The notes below the pieces were generated by a model, which was not told where the DNA came from, did no database searches, and saw only the letters and a list, made by a program, of their open reading frames with translations. This document shows positions 33,427 through 42,227 of a stretch of 64,000 nucleotides of DNA, one piece after another (position 1 is the stretch's first letter; the number at the start of each line of letters is the position of its first letter). The stretch comes from a virus. The translations under genes and the position numbers were made by a program. The DNA is taken from positions 25,935-89,934 of the IMG/VR virus record IMGVR_UViG_3300032311_001249, one strand, 5' to 3'.

Positions 33427-34218
33427 TTATTTCTTATTAAATTCATATGCTTCGTGTATTTGTTCACTAATGTCTTTAAGACTAATATCAGATAATAAAC
33501 ATTTGTTGACGTATTTATCAGATTCAAATGGAATTAAATTTTTATGAAGATTTAAAATTTCGTTGATATTTTTTAATATTTTATATTTAGATATTTTTTC
33601 TGTTCCTAATTGTAAAACATTTGAATTTGTTAATATATCCTTTTCTAAAATTATTTTCTCTGCCCATTTAGCCCATTCTAATGTAGTTATACCATTCCAG
33701 TATTGGTTTATAAATCCTTTAATACTTTCATTCTGACACTCAACAAACCAATTCCATAAGGACTTGCCTCCAATATTTTCTGGACCTATAATAGATGTTC
33801 TTATTTGGACTATATTTGGATTTTTCAGACTTTCTAAATACATATAAGATATTTTTTTACTAATACCATAGTCATCTATAGCATCTGGATAATCTGTTTT
33901 TTTGTAAAAATGATCAATATTAATTTTTCCAGAAAATTCACAATCGGTTGAAGGATTTATTATTTTTCCTTTAAAGAATTTTGTTAAATAAATCGGAAGT
34001 TCAGTATTTACATAGTAGTAATCTTTTATAGTTGATGTTTTCTGAGGAATACAACCTATACAATTTATTAACCATTCTGAATTTGAAGACTTTATAAAGT
34101 CTTCAAATTCCTTTGTACCCCAACGATTATCTGTTATTTCAATATCAAAATTTTGTCTCAAATATTTAAATACAGTATTCCCTAATAATCCGTTATGTCC
34201 TAAAATTAATATCTTCAT
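33427..34218 (-). CDS. dTDP-4-dehydrorhamnose-reductase-like SDR
   Basis: The 263-residue protein is an extended SDR of the RmlD group: GHNGLLGNTVFKYL as nucleotide-binding loop, LINCIGCIPQ, NPSTDCEFSG as the S-T-D-x-x-F-x-G active-site strand, and DYGISKKISY as Y-x-x-x-K. It reduces or epimerises an NDP-keto-sugar. It overlaps its upstream SDR gene by four bases (ATGA), so the two act on one sugar nucleotide. A separate RmlD-like gene lies at 53003-53887. Confidence 0.8.
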   Translation of the reverse strand: MKILILGHNGLLGNTVFKYLRQNFDIEITDNRWGTKEFEDFIKSSNSEWLINCIGCIPQKTSTIKDYYYVNTELPIYLTKFFKGKIINPSTDCEFSGKINIDHFYKKTDYPDAIDDYGISKKISYMYLESLKNPNIVQIRTSIIGPENIGGKSLWNWFVECQNESIKGFINQYWNGITTLEWAKWAEKIILEKDILTNSNVLQLGTEKISKYKILKNINEILNLHKNLIPFESDKYVNKCLLSDISLKDISEQIHEAYEFNKK

Positions 34219-35141
34219 GGTTTAAAATAATTATACTGATTTAAAAAATCATTAAGTTCTTTTTTAGAAATACAATAATCTCGACTTGAATAATATTTTG
34301 GTATATTCGCATTATTATATATTTTAGAGTAATGCATATAGTAATATTTCGAACATTCTGTTGTACGTACAGATTCTTCTTCAGAAAACATTATTTCGTG
34401 TAATTTTTCGGAAATTCTAGGAACACCCTTTTTATAATTTAGATTAAATTTTTCATTAAAAATTTCAAACAAATCTTTTATTCTAAAACTTTTAATTTTT
34501 GGTATTATGTTAAACCCTTTAAAATTTAATGAGTGTTCTATTAAATCTACAGCTTCATCTGATGTTATCATAAATCGAGTCATTTCATCAGAGTATAAAG
34601 TTAATTGGTAGTTATTTTTAATAGAATCCCATATAAGAGGTATTAAACTTCCAGTCGAATTCAAAACATTTCCGTATATTGCTGTGCTTAAGTTAATATC
34701 GTTTTTATCAGAATTTACAATAAATGATTCACCTGCAATAAATTTCATAGCACCGTATAAAGTTGTAGCAGAACGACTCTTATCAGAAGAAATAAAACAT
34801 GCAGATTTCATTTTATTTTTTTCAGCAGAATACCTACCATTAAAAGCTCCGTCAATTATTATTTTATTAGCTTCTTCAACATTTTGATCTACTGCTTCAA
34901 TCTGTTTTAAACTAGCTGCAAAAATTCCTATAGAGCAACCTTCAGAAGAACGAAGAAGTAAATCACGATCTCGTACATCCCCGATAATTGTTCGGATCTT
35001 CGGAAATTGTTTTTTTAAATAATAATGCTTGGCCTCATCTCTAGAAAATATAACAATATCATTAGCGTCGTAGAATTTTTTTATGATGTTTTTTCCTAAA
35101 AACCCCGCGCCGCCTGTTATAAATATTTTTTCATTTTTCAT
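34215..35141 (-). CDS. nucleotide-sugar dehydratase/epimerase (CapD/PseB-like SDR)
   Basis: The 308-residue protein has GGAGFLGKNIIKKF, DVRDRDLLLRSSEG, AASLKQIEAVDQNVEEA, ISSDKSRSATTLYGAMKFIAGE and a YGNVLNSTGSLIPLI strand, then MTRFMITSDEAVDLI. These match in order the motifs of UDP-GlcNAc 4,6-dehydratases of the CapD/PseB family. The catalytic region SSDK...YGAMK keeps Y and K. It likely makes a 4-keto-6-deoxy sugar for the RmlD-like gene that follows by ATGA overlap. Confidence 0.82.
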   Translation of the reverse strand: MKNEKIFITGGAGFLGKNIIKKFYDANDIVIFSRDEAKHYYLKKQFPKIRTIIGDVRDRDLLLRSSEGCSIGIFAASLKQIEAVDQNVEEANKIIIDGAFNGRYSAEKNKMKSACFISSDKSRSATTLYGAMKFIAGESFIVNSDKNDINLSTAIYGNVLNSTGSLIPLIWDSIKNNYQLTLYSDEMTRFMITSDEAVDLIEHSLNFKGFNIIPKIKSFRIKDLFEIFNEKFNLNYKKGVPRISEKLHEIMFSEEESVRTTECSKYYYMHYSKIYNNANIPKYYSSRDYCISKKELNDFLNQYNYFKP

Positions 35142-35938
35142 ATATAAATCAATTGTTTATTTCGAGATATTTTTTTAACAATAGCATTATCGTTTACCCA
35201 AGGTAAAAAGTCTTTTAACATTTGAGGAAAATGCTTACAATTTTGTAATCTCATCCAATTATTATAAGCATCTTTGTATCCGTAAAAATTTTCTTTAAAT
35301 TTAACTTGTTCTGGAAGAACATATGCATAATGATCAAATATCCAGTTTTTCTGTCCTGTGAAGTTTTTAGATAAAAATTCAGTAAGACCGTGAATTCTTG
35401 GTGGTTCATGAGTTCTCCAAGAAGTCTTGTTATTTATTTTCCATAAACGACACCATTCATCAGCTTTGTTACCATATGTATCATCTGATGTGATTAGTAT
35501 ATTAGGTCCAACAAAATAATTACATCTAAACAACATTCCATCAAATCCTTCATTATTCAAGGCATAATCAGTAACTTCTTGTAAAGTTTCAGGATTCCAA
35601 ATCTCATCCACATCAAACTGCATTAAGATGCAATCATTCATCTTATCATTTACCACGTTACACATTTCTGTTTTACCATTCCAGAAATCGTTTTTACGGT
35701 GAACAAAAACTTTTTTGTTATCGGCTATACTATCTAAAAATTCAGTAGTTCCGTCTATGGATAATTTTTTATCAGAATAAAATCTTTGATCAATATTCTG
35801 ACACCATGCTGTGTCAAATGTAGGAAGAGTCGCACCTTCAATTACATGCCATTCATCAAACACCTGAAGTATAACTTCTGTTTGTTTTTTTATGAATGGC
35901 ATACCATTCAATACTATTGTAAATGCTATTTTTTTCAT
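35138..35938 (-). CDS. family-2-like glycosyltransferase
   Basis: The 266-residue product from MKKIAFTIVLNGMPFIKK has a Rossmann-like start and CILMQFDVDEIWNPETL, a D-x-D site flanked as in GT2-like enzymes that handle one sugar at a time. The sequence then has WCRLWKINNKTSWRTHEPPR and HYAYVLPEQVKFKENFYGY. The start at 35938 overlaps the upstream stop as ATGA. It continues the tightly packed island. Confidence 0.75.
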   Translation of the reverse strand: MKKIAFTIVLNGMPFIKKQTEVILQVFDEWHVIEGATLPTFDTAWCQNIDQRFYSDKKLSIDGTTEFLDSIADNKKVFVHRKNDFWNGKTEMCNVVNDKMNDCILMQFDVDEIWNPETLQEVTDYALNNEGFDGMLFRCNYFVGPNILITSDDTYGNKADEWCRLWKINNKTSWRTHEPPRIHGLTEFLSKNFTGQKNWIFDHYAYVLPEQVKFKENFYGYKDAYNNWMRLQNCKHFPQMLKDFLPWVNDNAIVKKISRNKQLIYI

Positions 35939-36654
35939 AATTTTATCCAATATCTATTTAATACAGGTAATCCTCTCATTCTACCATCTTTTAAAGGATT
36001 TCCATAATAACCGTGTTTTAATAAAAGAACGTTTTTCTTGACTGGTATATTTAATTGATCTACTAGATTAGAAAAACTACTCTCTATCAATATGTGTTGC
36101 TCTGCATCTTCTAATACTCCTAACCAATCAAAAACACTATCTGTTATTGGTGATATGTCTATTCTTTTAATAGATTCGTTTTCCCATAGAACAGAACGTT
36201 TTGAGTCTGATGCTTTTTCTTGAACAACAACAAAAGGATTATCTGCCTCTATTGTAGTTTTTAAAAGATTTTCTTTTTGAGCATTTCTATTTATCTTTAA
36301 TTTCCACTTTTCTTCAAAAGGAACATCTGCTAAGAAATATTTAAACTCATCAAAAGAATATAAATCTTGAGTCAAGTAATTTTGGGAATTCAATGGATTT
36401 GCATTAGGTATAGTAAATGCTAAATCAATAATTTTTGTGCAGAAATTATTGATGCATGTCTGATATGCCTCCATACAATCAAATTCTATAGGCATAAATT
36501 TTACATAATCTACATATTCTGTAAAATTTTTAATCATTTCTTTTTCTACAGGCCAAATTATCTCATAACCTCTATCATAGTACCATTTTGCTATGGGCAG
36601 GCATATTATAATATCTCCTATTTTTCCCGGTTGAATTATTCCTAATCTTCTCAT
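35935..36654 (-). CDS. GT9-like (heptosyltransferase-type) glycosyltransferase
   Basis: The 239-residue protein opens with LGIIQPGKIGDIIICLPIAKWYYDRGYEIIWPV, the hallmark start of GT9 ADP-heptose transferases (R-x-G-D-x-I-x-x-P). A second domain holds FVVVQEKASDSKRS, ILIESSFSNLVDQL and VLLLKHGYYGNP. It is about 100 residues shorter than bacterial GT9 enzymes. It may modify an LPS-core-like or virion glycan. It is coupled on both sides by four-base overlaps. Confidence 0.75.
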   Translation of the reverse strand: MRRLGIIQPGKIGDIIICLPIAKWYYDRGYEIIWPVEKEMIKNFTEYVDYVKFMPIEFDCMEAYQTCINNFCTKIIDLAFTIPNANPLNSQNYLTQDLYSFDEFKYFLADVPFEEKWKLKINRNAQKENLLKTTIEADNPFVVVQEKASDSKRSVLWENESIKRIDISPITDSVFDWLGVLEDAEQHILIESSFSNLVDQLNIPVKKNVLLLKHGYYGNPLKDGRMRGLPVLNRYWIKL

Positions 36655-37526
36655 TCTATATATTTTATTTGGTTATCAAGATTTATATTCATAGCATCAA
36701 AAAATGTTTTTTGTATTTGTTGTTCATTCTCTTGTGGCTGTAAGAACGCTCCCCATGGTTTTCTTTTACACAAGTTATATTGTAGATTAAAGTATATAAT
36801 ATTATCAGCTATTCTAAACAAGTGATTTTTTCTAAAAATATCTTCATTATGTTTTTTTTCAGGACACTCTGATGTCACTGCTGCATTACCATGAAACATA
36901 TGCAAAGCAAACATAGGATAAGAATTAGAGATTATACACTTCTCTCCAAATATAACCATTAATCCTGCTATAACCACATCAAAAAAAGGTTTACCTATAA
37001 CAAACTTACTAATAAAGTGTTTTTTATATTTAGAAAACCATTTATTTTCAAAAACAAAATAATCATAACCTGCTATTTCTGTTCTGATGGGTTTTACATT
37101 CTCATCTAACACATCTTGAAAAGAGTTTATTTCCTCTATCTCTAATCTTGGTCCGGCCATGCAATCTGGTTCTTCTTTTAATATTTTTTCTATTAATCCC
37201 GGTAAAAGAATCACATCAGAATTAACAAACACAACATAATCACATTTACTAATAATAAAACCTTTGCATATTATTTCCGAAATTACTGGTAATTTTTTTT
37301 CACTGTTTTTGATATAAGATTCAGACGAACATTCCAAAACATGAACAGTATCTATTCCCTCATAATGAGCATCAAAAGTTTCTTCCTCATCTTTAAATTG
37401 TAAATTAAACAAATATACGTTGTCTGGAAATTTCTCTTTTAAATTTAAAAGAGATTGCATAGCAACATTCTGTCTATGATATTTACCAAAAGTATTAGTT
37501 ATTACGGCTATAGTTTTATTACTCAT
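36651..37526 (-). CDS. family-2-like glycosyltransferase
   Basis: The 291-residue product from MSNKTIAVITNTFGKYHRQNVAMQSL has a GT-A start, CDYVVFVNSDVILLPGLIEKIL as the donor-binding strand (SDV in place of D-x-D), and AGPRLEIEEIN after it. It ends with a helical region. The start lies eight bases inside the preceding gene, within its last codons. Likely cytosolic, no membrane segment. Confidence 0.7.
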   Translation of the reverse strand: MSNKTIAVITNTFGKYHRQNVAMQSLLNLKEKFPDNVYLFNLQFKDEEETFDAHYEGIDTVHVLECSSESYIKNSEKKLPVISEIICKGFIISKCDYVVFVNSDVILLPGLIEKILKEEPDCMAGPRLEIEEINSFQDVLDENVKPIRTEIAGYDYFVFENKWFSKYKKHFISKFVIGKPFFDVVIAGLMVIFGEKCIISNSYPMFALHMFHGNAAVTSECPEKKHNEDIFRKNHLFRIADNIIYFNLQYNLCKRKPWGAFLQPQENEQQIQKTFFDAMNINLDNQIKYIE

Positions 37527-38265
37527 ATTTGTTATATAATTCGTTTTTAATATCAATATTAACTTTATATTGATGATTTATTTTATTGTTTATTTGATTT
37601 TTTATTCCTTGTGCCATATTGTTTACATTTTTGGAATCAAGAATACATTTAAAATTATCAACATATATCAGTTTGTTAACAATCATCTGATCGGTGATGG
37701 GATAGTTTATCTTTGCTAAAACTTTAGACATTTCGTGAATAATCTTTTGATAAAACAAAGAAATACTAGAAAAATTTCCCAATATAAGACCACTATTTAT
37801 AACTATATTGTGTTTTACTATATCAAATACATTCTGACCATAACACACCATGCACCAAGTCTTATTAGTGTCGCAGTCATTAAAAGTTAAATCTTCTAAA
37901 CTCAACCAAACATCATCATGAGGCAATTCAAAAGGATTTATTTTAAAATAAACATCATTCATATCACAGTAAAAAATATCATGATCTTTCAAAGATTCTT
38001 TATATTTTTCTAAAAATAAATGTATATAAATTATTTTGTTGTTGTACGGGGATGTTTGAAACAACACATCAAATAATTTAGCATCAACCACTTGAATATT
38101 CTGAGAATTCAGAAATTCTATTAGTCTATCATCCACATTTTTTAGTATGACAGAAATATCGCCCTTGTAATATTCTCTAAGACTTTTTATAGTGACTTTT
38201 ATACCAGAAAAGTCATACTTTTGGCCTTCCATATACATTACAACCAATTGTTTATTTTCTGCCAT
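37519..38265 (-). CDS. GT8-like putative glycosyltransferase
   Basis: The 248-residue protein has a GT-A-like fold pattern with IFYCDMNDVYFKINPF, a D-x-N-D variant of the metal-binding motif, and NIVINSGLILGNF, where GT8-like enzymes have a N-x-G-x-x-x motif. A late DQMIVNKLIY segment fits the same fold. It overlaps the preceding gene by 14 bases. The donor and acceptor are unknown. Confidence 0.6.
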   Translation of the reverse strand: MAENKQLVVMYMEGQKYDFSGIKVTIKSLREYYKGDISVILKNVDDRLIEFLNSQNIQVVDAKLFDVLFQTSPYNNKIIYIHLFLEKYKESLKDHDIFYCDMNDVYFKINPFELPHDDVWLSLEDLTFNDCDTNKTWCMVCYGQNVFDIVKHNIVINSGLILGNFSSISLFYQKIIHEMSKVLAKINYPITDQMIVNKLIYVDNFKCILDSKNVNNMAQGIKNQINNKINHQYKVNIDIKNELYNKYE

Positions 38266-38989
38266 ATTTTTGTTTTATTTCTTTAAATTTATTCTTGAAA
38301 TTTATCATATCAAAGTCGTACAACTCCATTATGTCTTTACCCCATTTATTATTAAAATAATTTCTTCCTTTTTGAATTCTATCCATATATTCTAGACTTT
38401 TTCCAGTTATAGTAGATTCTCCATCATCTATGAGTTCTAGGTATTGGGATAAATCGAACGGAGATATAAAAATACCAAAGGAAGGAGCAAATCCAAGTCT
38501 ATCAGCTTGTAATTCCAAATCAGCATGTTCCCAACCATTAAAATAATTTTCATCAAATGTTATTTTTTCTAAAAAGCTTTTATGAAAATAAGAAAAATTT
38601 GCTTCTGTGTTATAACATAAACTAGCTTTTAAATTACCCCATTCTGCTATTCCAATTTTATCATATCTGTAATCATTCCAATTAAAATGTAATAGACCAG
38701 TTTGTTGTGAAAATTCTATACAATATTCCCACACCCTGTTGTCTTTGATCAAACAGTCATCTTCTAATAAAAATATATGTTCACAACCTTTTTCTAACAA
38801 AGACTGTATTGTTATATTTTTACACTTTCCTACCCCAACATTAGTGTCTAATACAACATCCACTGGTACAGAATATTTGTCTTTTCCACCATCTTTGATG
38901 GAAAAGACAACATCCACATGTTTTATAGAATCTTTTATTCTAGAGAATTGTTTTTCTCTGTTGTATGTTATTATTCCTGTCCCTATCAT
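38252..38989 (-). CDS. family-2-like glycosyltransferase
   Basis: The 245-residue product begins MIGTGIITYNREKQFSRI and contains GCEHIFLLEDDCLIKDNRVWEYCIE, an E-D-D donor site identical in surroundings to the enzyme at 40194-41036 (YLFLMEDDVLVKDNRVFQKYIE). A YFNGWEHADLELQADRLG segment matches the acceptor-side helix of the same kind of enzyme. The two genes are probable paralogues. The start overlaps the stop of the AAA gene as TAATG. Confidence 0.78.
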   Translation of the reverse strand: MIGTGIITYNREKQFSRIKDSIKHVDVVFSIKDGGKDKYSVPVDVVLDTNVGVGKCKNITIQSLLEKGCEHIFLLEDDCLIKDNRVWEYCIEFSQQTGLLHFNWNDYRYDKIGIAEWGNLKASLCYNTEANFSYFHKSFLEKITFDENYFNGWEHADLELQADRLGFAPSFGIFISPFDLSQYLELIDDGESTITGKSLEYMDRIQKGRNYFNNKWGKDIMELYDFDMINFKNKFKEIKQKYGRK

Positions 38990-40164
38990 TAATTATGTAC
39001 AAATCCCATTACTCTCTTTTCCTTTTTAACGGAAAAATCATTCTCATCATTATAAATTTCTGAAAGAGTCATCTCTTCTTTTGGAGGAGTGTGATCGTAG
39101 AGTTTTCTATAAAGTCTTTCTGTTTTTTCCTTATTTAAAGGTCCGAATTTATGTTTTAAAAACATTCTGCCTCTTCTTTTCAAAGCAGGATCAATTTTAT
39201 CTTCATCAGTATTGAATGTGGCTATAATCTTAAAATTAAGAACATCAGCCATAATTCCATCACATATGTTTAATAGAATAGAGATGATACTGTTGTCTGA
39301 TGAATCTTCTCTGTTTATAAGAACTTTTTCAGCATCTTCTATAATTAGAAGACTGTCTTTTTCTCTTCTTATGACTGGAAAAAATGCTGGGTCTGCCATA
39401 CTTTGAACAAAATAAGGAGGAATGTAAATCTTTTTAAGACCATCATCTCTGTTCAAGAGATATTTAATATAGTTTGTTTTCCCACTGCCCGGATCACCAT
39501 GAAGCAGCACTAATTTATTATTTGGAATAGAAAAATCATTTATCCAATTTTCTATTTTTCTGTGTGTTTTCTCAAAATCATCATTATAATTATCCTCTAA
39601 TGAAAGATCAAATCCCTTTACTTTATGAGGAGTAAGAACAATTTCATTATATTCATTTTTTTCAAAAAGTAATATTTTTCCTTTGGTATCCTTTACACTG
39701 TGGTCTGAAAATTTTTCTATTAATTCAAAAACTAAATTAGTATCTACATTAGCATCAAAACAAACATCTATACTTCCGATTACAGATTCTTTGTTATCAT
39801 TAACATCAACATCAGAAACAGAAACAGCAACGGGAAAATCTTCATTACCACTCAAATTAACATCTAACATTATTCTTTTTTCATGATTACTAAAATGAAT
39901 AGTCTCTCTAGTATTTCTTTCATATGTTAAATCTACATTAGAGACCACAAAGTTATTTTGTATCAAATATTTTATAATATCGTCACAACGTGTTAATTTA
40001 TATAACATTCTTGCTTTACTAGGAACACAATTATATTTTAAAGAAAAAATATAACTGCCATGATATGCCATATCTTTAGTAATAGTAAAATTTACATCTT
40101 TATTATTAAATGTTTGGTCATCAAACTTTGCTCCTAGATTTTTAAGTTTTTCTATTATATTCAT
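38989..40164 (-). CDS. AAA+ ATPase
   Basis: The 391-residue protein has a unique N-terminal domain of about 220 residues and a C-terminal AAA+ module: VLLHGDPGSGKTNYI (Walker A), SLLIIEDAEKVL (Walker B), FKIIATFNTDEDKIDPALKRRGRM (sensor 1 and arginine fingers of the BCS1/FtsH type). BCS1-like ATPases remodel proteins, and several phages carry one of unknown role. The start is ATG 40164. A TTGATT-16-TATATT promoter lies five bases upstream. The C-terminal end abuts a glycosyltransferase gene. Confidence 0.8.
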   Translation of the reverse strand: MNIIEKLKNLGAKFDDQTFNNKDVNFTITKDMAYHGSYIFSLKYNCVPSKARMLYKLTRCDDIIKYLIQNNFVVSNVDLTYERNTRETIHFSNHEKRIMLDVNLSGNEDFPVAVSVSDVDVNDNKESVIGSIDVCFDANVDTNLVFELIEKFSDHSVKDTKGKILLFEKNEYNEIVLTPHKVKGFDLSLEDNYNDDFEKTHRKIENWINDFSIPNNKLVLLHGDPGSGKTNYIKYLLNRDDGLKKIYIPPYFVQSMADPAFFPVIRREKDSLLIIEDAEKVLINREDSSDNSIISILLNICDGIMADVLNFKIIATFNTDEDKIDPALKRRGRMFLKHKFGPLNKEKTERLYRKLYDHTPPKEEMTLSEIYNDENDFSVKKEKRVMGFVHN

Positions 40165-40169
40165 AAAGA

Positions 40170-40197
40170 AATATAGCACTGTTGATCATGTAATCAA
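40170..40197 (-). promoter_or_regulatory. sigma-70-like early promoter of the AAA gene
   Basis: TTGATT (40197-40192), a 16-base spacer and TATATT (40175-40170) are followed by five bases before ATG 40164. It overlaps the stop of the preceding gene. Confidence 0.55.
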
Positions 40198-41036
40198 GAT
40201 GATAATAAATTTTTTTGAGAGTATCTTGATTCTATAGTGTTGAGTTTTTCATTCACCTCTTCCACAAGACTATCATCTATTTCATGAGGATATACTTTGT
40301 ATTTTTCTTTAAATATGTTCCAAGACTCTGAAAAATTTTTGAAAAATTCAGGACTTTTTCTAATAACACTGCTCTCATGATTTTTATCTATGTCTTGCAG
40401 ATACAAGAAAGAATCTTCTATATCTGGAAAAAACCAGTAGTTACAACCTAAACCTTTTAAATATGAGAAGTAATAATGGTCTAAATGCTCTGCTGCATTC
40501 ATGTAATTCTCTCCCATATAACCAATATAGTCTAATGTGTTAGCATGATATAACACAAAAGCATGTAAACTATGTTTATACAAATCTACTTTATTGTTTG
40601 TGTATTGCACTGTAAGGCGTTTTAAGGGGGTTCCATCTTCTGACACATTTCCTCCTCCAACACCTCCATGAACGCCGTAGGATAGCTGTCCTGCCCATAA
40701 TCCACTATCAGCAGCAGTCTCTATGTATTTCTGAAAAACTCTGTTGTCTTTTACCAACACATCATCTTCCATAAGAAATAGATATTCATATCCTTTTTGT
40801 TTCATTTCTCTTAATGCAATGTTTTTAGCAATTCCAACTACTGTGGGATTTCTATTGCACTGAATTATTTTAACTCCTTCTGGTCTTTTTTTGAATTGCT
40901 CACCAGCATTAACAACAAAGATTTCTCCTACTGCATCACTATCTATAGATTCTAATACTTTATGAAGAAATTCTTCACGATTACAGGTTATTACCGCTAC
41001 TGCTGTTTTTTCTTTGAATTTATTAATTTCTGACAT
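40194..41036 (-). CDS. family-2 glycosyltransferase
   Basis: The 280-residue enzyme has TAVAVITCNREEFLHKVLESI as the GT2 start, VGIAKNIALREM, and YEYLFLMEDDVLVKDNRVFQKYI as the donor and metal site. It is about 35 residues longer than its paralogue at 38252-38989, with a Gly-rich insert (YGVHGGVGGGNV). It stands alone between the AAA gene and gp47 and has its own early promoter. Confidence 0.82.
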   Translation of the reverse strand: MSEINKFKEKTAVAVITCNREEFLHKVLESIDSDAVGEIFVVNAGEQFKKRPEGVKIIQCNRNPTVVGIAKNIALREMKQKGYEYLFLMEDDVLVKDNRVFQKYIETAADSGLWAGQLSYGVHGGVGGGNVSEDGTPLKRLTVQYTNNKVDLYKHSLHAFVLYHANTLDYIGYMGENYMNAAEHLDHYYFSYLKGLGCNYWFFPDIEDSFLYLQDIDKNHESSVIRKSPEFFKNFSESWNIFKEKYKVYPHEIDDSLVEEVNEKLNTIESRYSQKNLLSS

Positions 41037-41048
41037 TTTGATATTAAC

Positions 41049-41077
41049 AATTTATCATTACTTTTGTGTTTTTTCAA
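41049..41077 (-). promoter_or_regulatory. sigma-70-like early promoter
   Basis: TTGAAA (41077-41072), a 17-base spacer and TAAATT (41054-41049) lie 12 bases before the ATG at 41036. Confidence 0.5.
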
Positions 41078-41118
41078 GAAATTTAATTTTATTTCCAGAC
41101 TAGCAAGGTCTTGTTTTT

Positions 41119-41226
41119 CTAAAAAATTTCTATCCAATAGACTTTCACATTAGCGGATTTACTATATCTACTTTTGTCGGTTTTGAAATAATTTATATTT
41201 CTGCCTTTTTTGCTGTAGTTTTTCAT
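41119..41226 (-). CDS. possible 35-residue basic protein
   Basis: Two bases after the gp47 stop an ATG opens a short basic frame starting MKNYSKKGRNINYF and ending VKVYWIEIF. The spacing suggests translational coupling to gp47. No relative is recognised, and the length alone does not prove it is coding. Confidence 0.4.
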   Translation of the reverse strand: MKNYSKKGRNINYFKTDKSRYSKSANVKVYWIEIF

Positions 41227-41228
41227 GA

Positions 41229-42227
41229 TTAAATACATTTATCATAAGTGTCTTTAAGAGATTTTAAGATTATTTGTTTATCTTGTTCCGATATTAGTAA
41301 CGTTGAAACATATTCATCAATACATTCATAAACACTACATCCTTCAAAAGAATCTTGTATTTCCATTGATTCTGTTAATTCTGACTTAACACTCTGTTGT
41401 TTTTTAAGAACAGTGATAAAATCCAGACACTTTGCATTTTTTAATTGAGTTTCTATTTTTGGTAAGTCTTCCACCTTGTCTATTTCTATGCTAACAAAAT
41501 TATTCTTTATTTCATCAGTTTGAGAAGCATCTTTTATTTTTACAAACTTTGGACTTATTGTGTTTTCTATCATTTCAAATTGTAATGATTCAGAATCCAA
41601 AATATAAACATATTTCTTTTCTCCACTTTCTCCCCAATTTAATTGATAAGCACTCCCAGAGTATATTAGTGGTTTCTTATCATAAAATCTCATTTGTGGT
41701 TTATGATAGTGACCACTAAAAAGCATTTTACATTTTTCCATAAGATTACTTGCAGTGAATCCATGTTCACTAATCTTGTAGGCATTCATTTCAAATCCTT
41801 TTATATCAAAATGACCAAAAACGACATCACTAGTGTCTGGAATATCTTCTAATTTTGTTCCCCATCCACAAAAGCACATGTTATCCAAAACACCGACCTT
41901 TTCATGTAGTGTTATATTGGGCCAATTCTTTAACAATTTAAGAGAATTAACATCACTAGTATTATTGTATAATGCATCATGATTTCCAACTACTATATGT
42001 ATTTGATAATCTGATAATTTTTCAAAAAAATCATGAGCACAATTTATTGTGGGAACATGAACCATCTCTCTGTTGTGAAACACATCTCCTAATTGAATTA
42101 TTGTATTTATGCCTTTTTCAAGGCATATATTTTTTATCCAGTCAGCATATTGCAGAGAAGTTTTAAAAAATGCTGGGTTATTTTTATTATTACCAATATG
42201 TAAATCGCCTGCTATAAGATATTTCAT
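41229..42227 (-). CDS. 47: recombination nuclease subunit, gp47-like (SbcD/Mre11)
   Basis: The 332-residue metallophosphoesterase has the Mre11 motifs in order: AGDLHIGNN (I), QLGDVFHNR (II), VVGNHDALY (III), then VVFGHFDIKG and LFSGHYHKPQ (IV and V). With gp46 it forms the end-resection nuclease used in recombination-dependent replication. The gene overlaps gp55 by four bases (ATGA), a linkage also seen in other T4-like phages where 55 and 47 are neighbours. The partner gp46 is encoded 11 kb away on the same strand. Confidence 0.93.
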   Translation of the reverse strand: MKYLIAGDLHIGNNKNNPAFFKTSLQYADWIKNICLEKGINTIIQLGDVFHNREMVHVPTINCAHDFFEKLSDYQIHIVVGNHDALYNNTSDVNSLKLLKNWPNITLHEKVGVLDNMCFCGWGTKLEDIPDTSDVVFGHFDIKGFEMNAYKISEHGFTASNLMEKCKMLFSGHYHKPQMRFYDKKPLIYSGSAYQLNWGESGEKKYVYILDSESLQFEMIENTISPKFVKIKDASQTDEIKNNFVSIEIDKVEDLPKIETQLKNAKCLDFITVLKKQQSVKSELTESMEIQDSFEGCSVYECIDEYVSTLLISEQDKQIILKSLKDTYDKCI

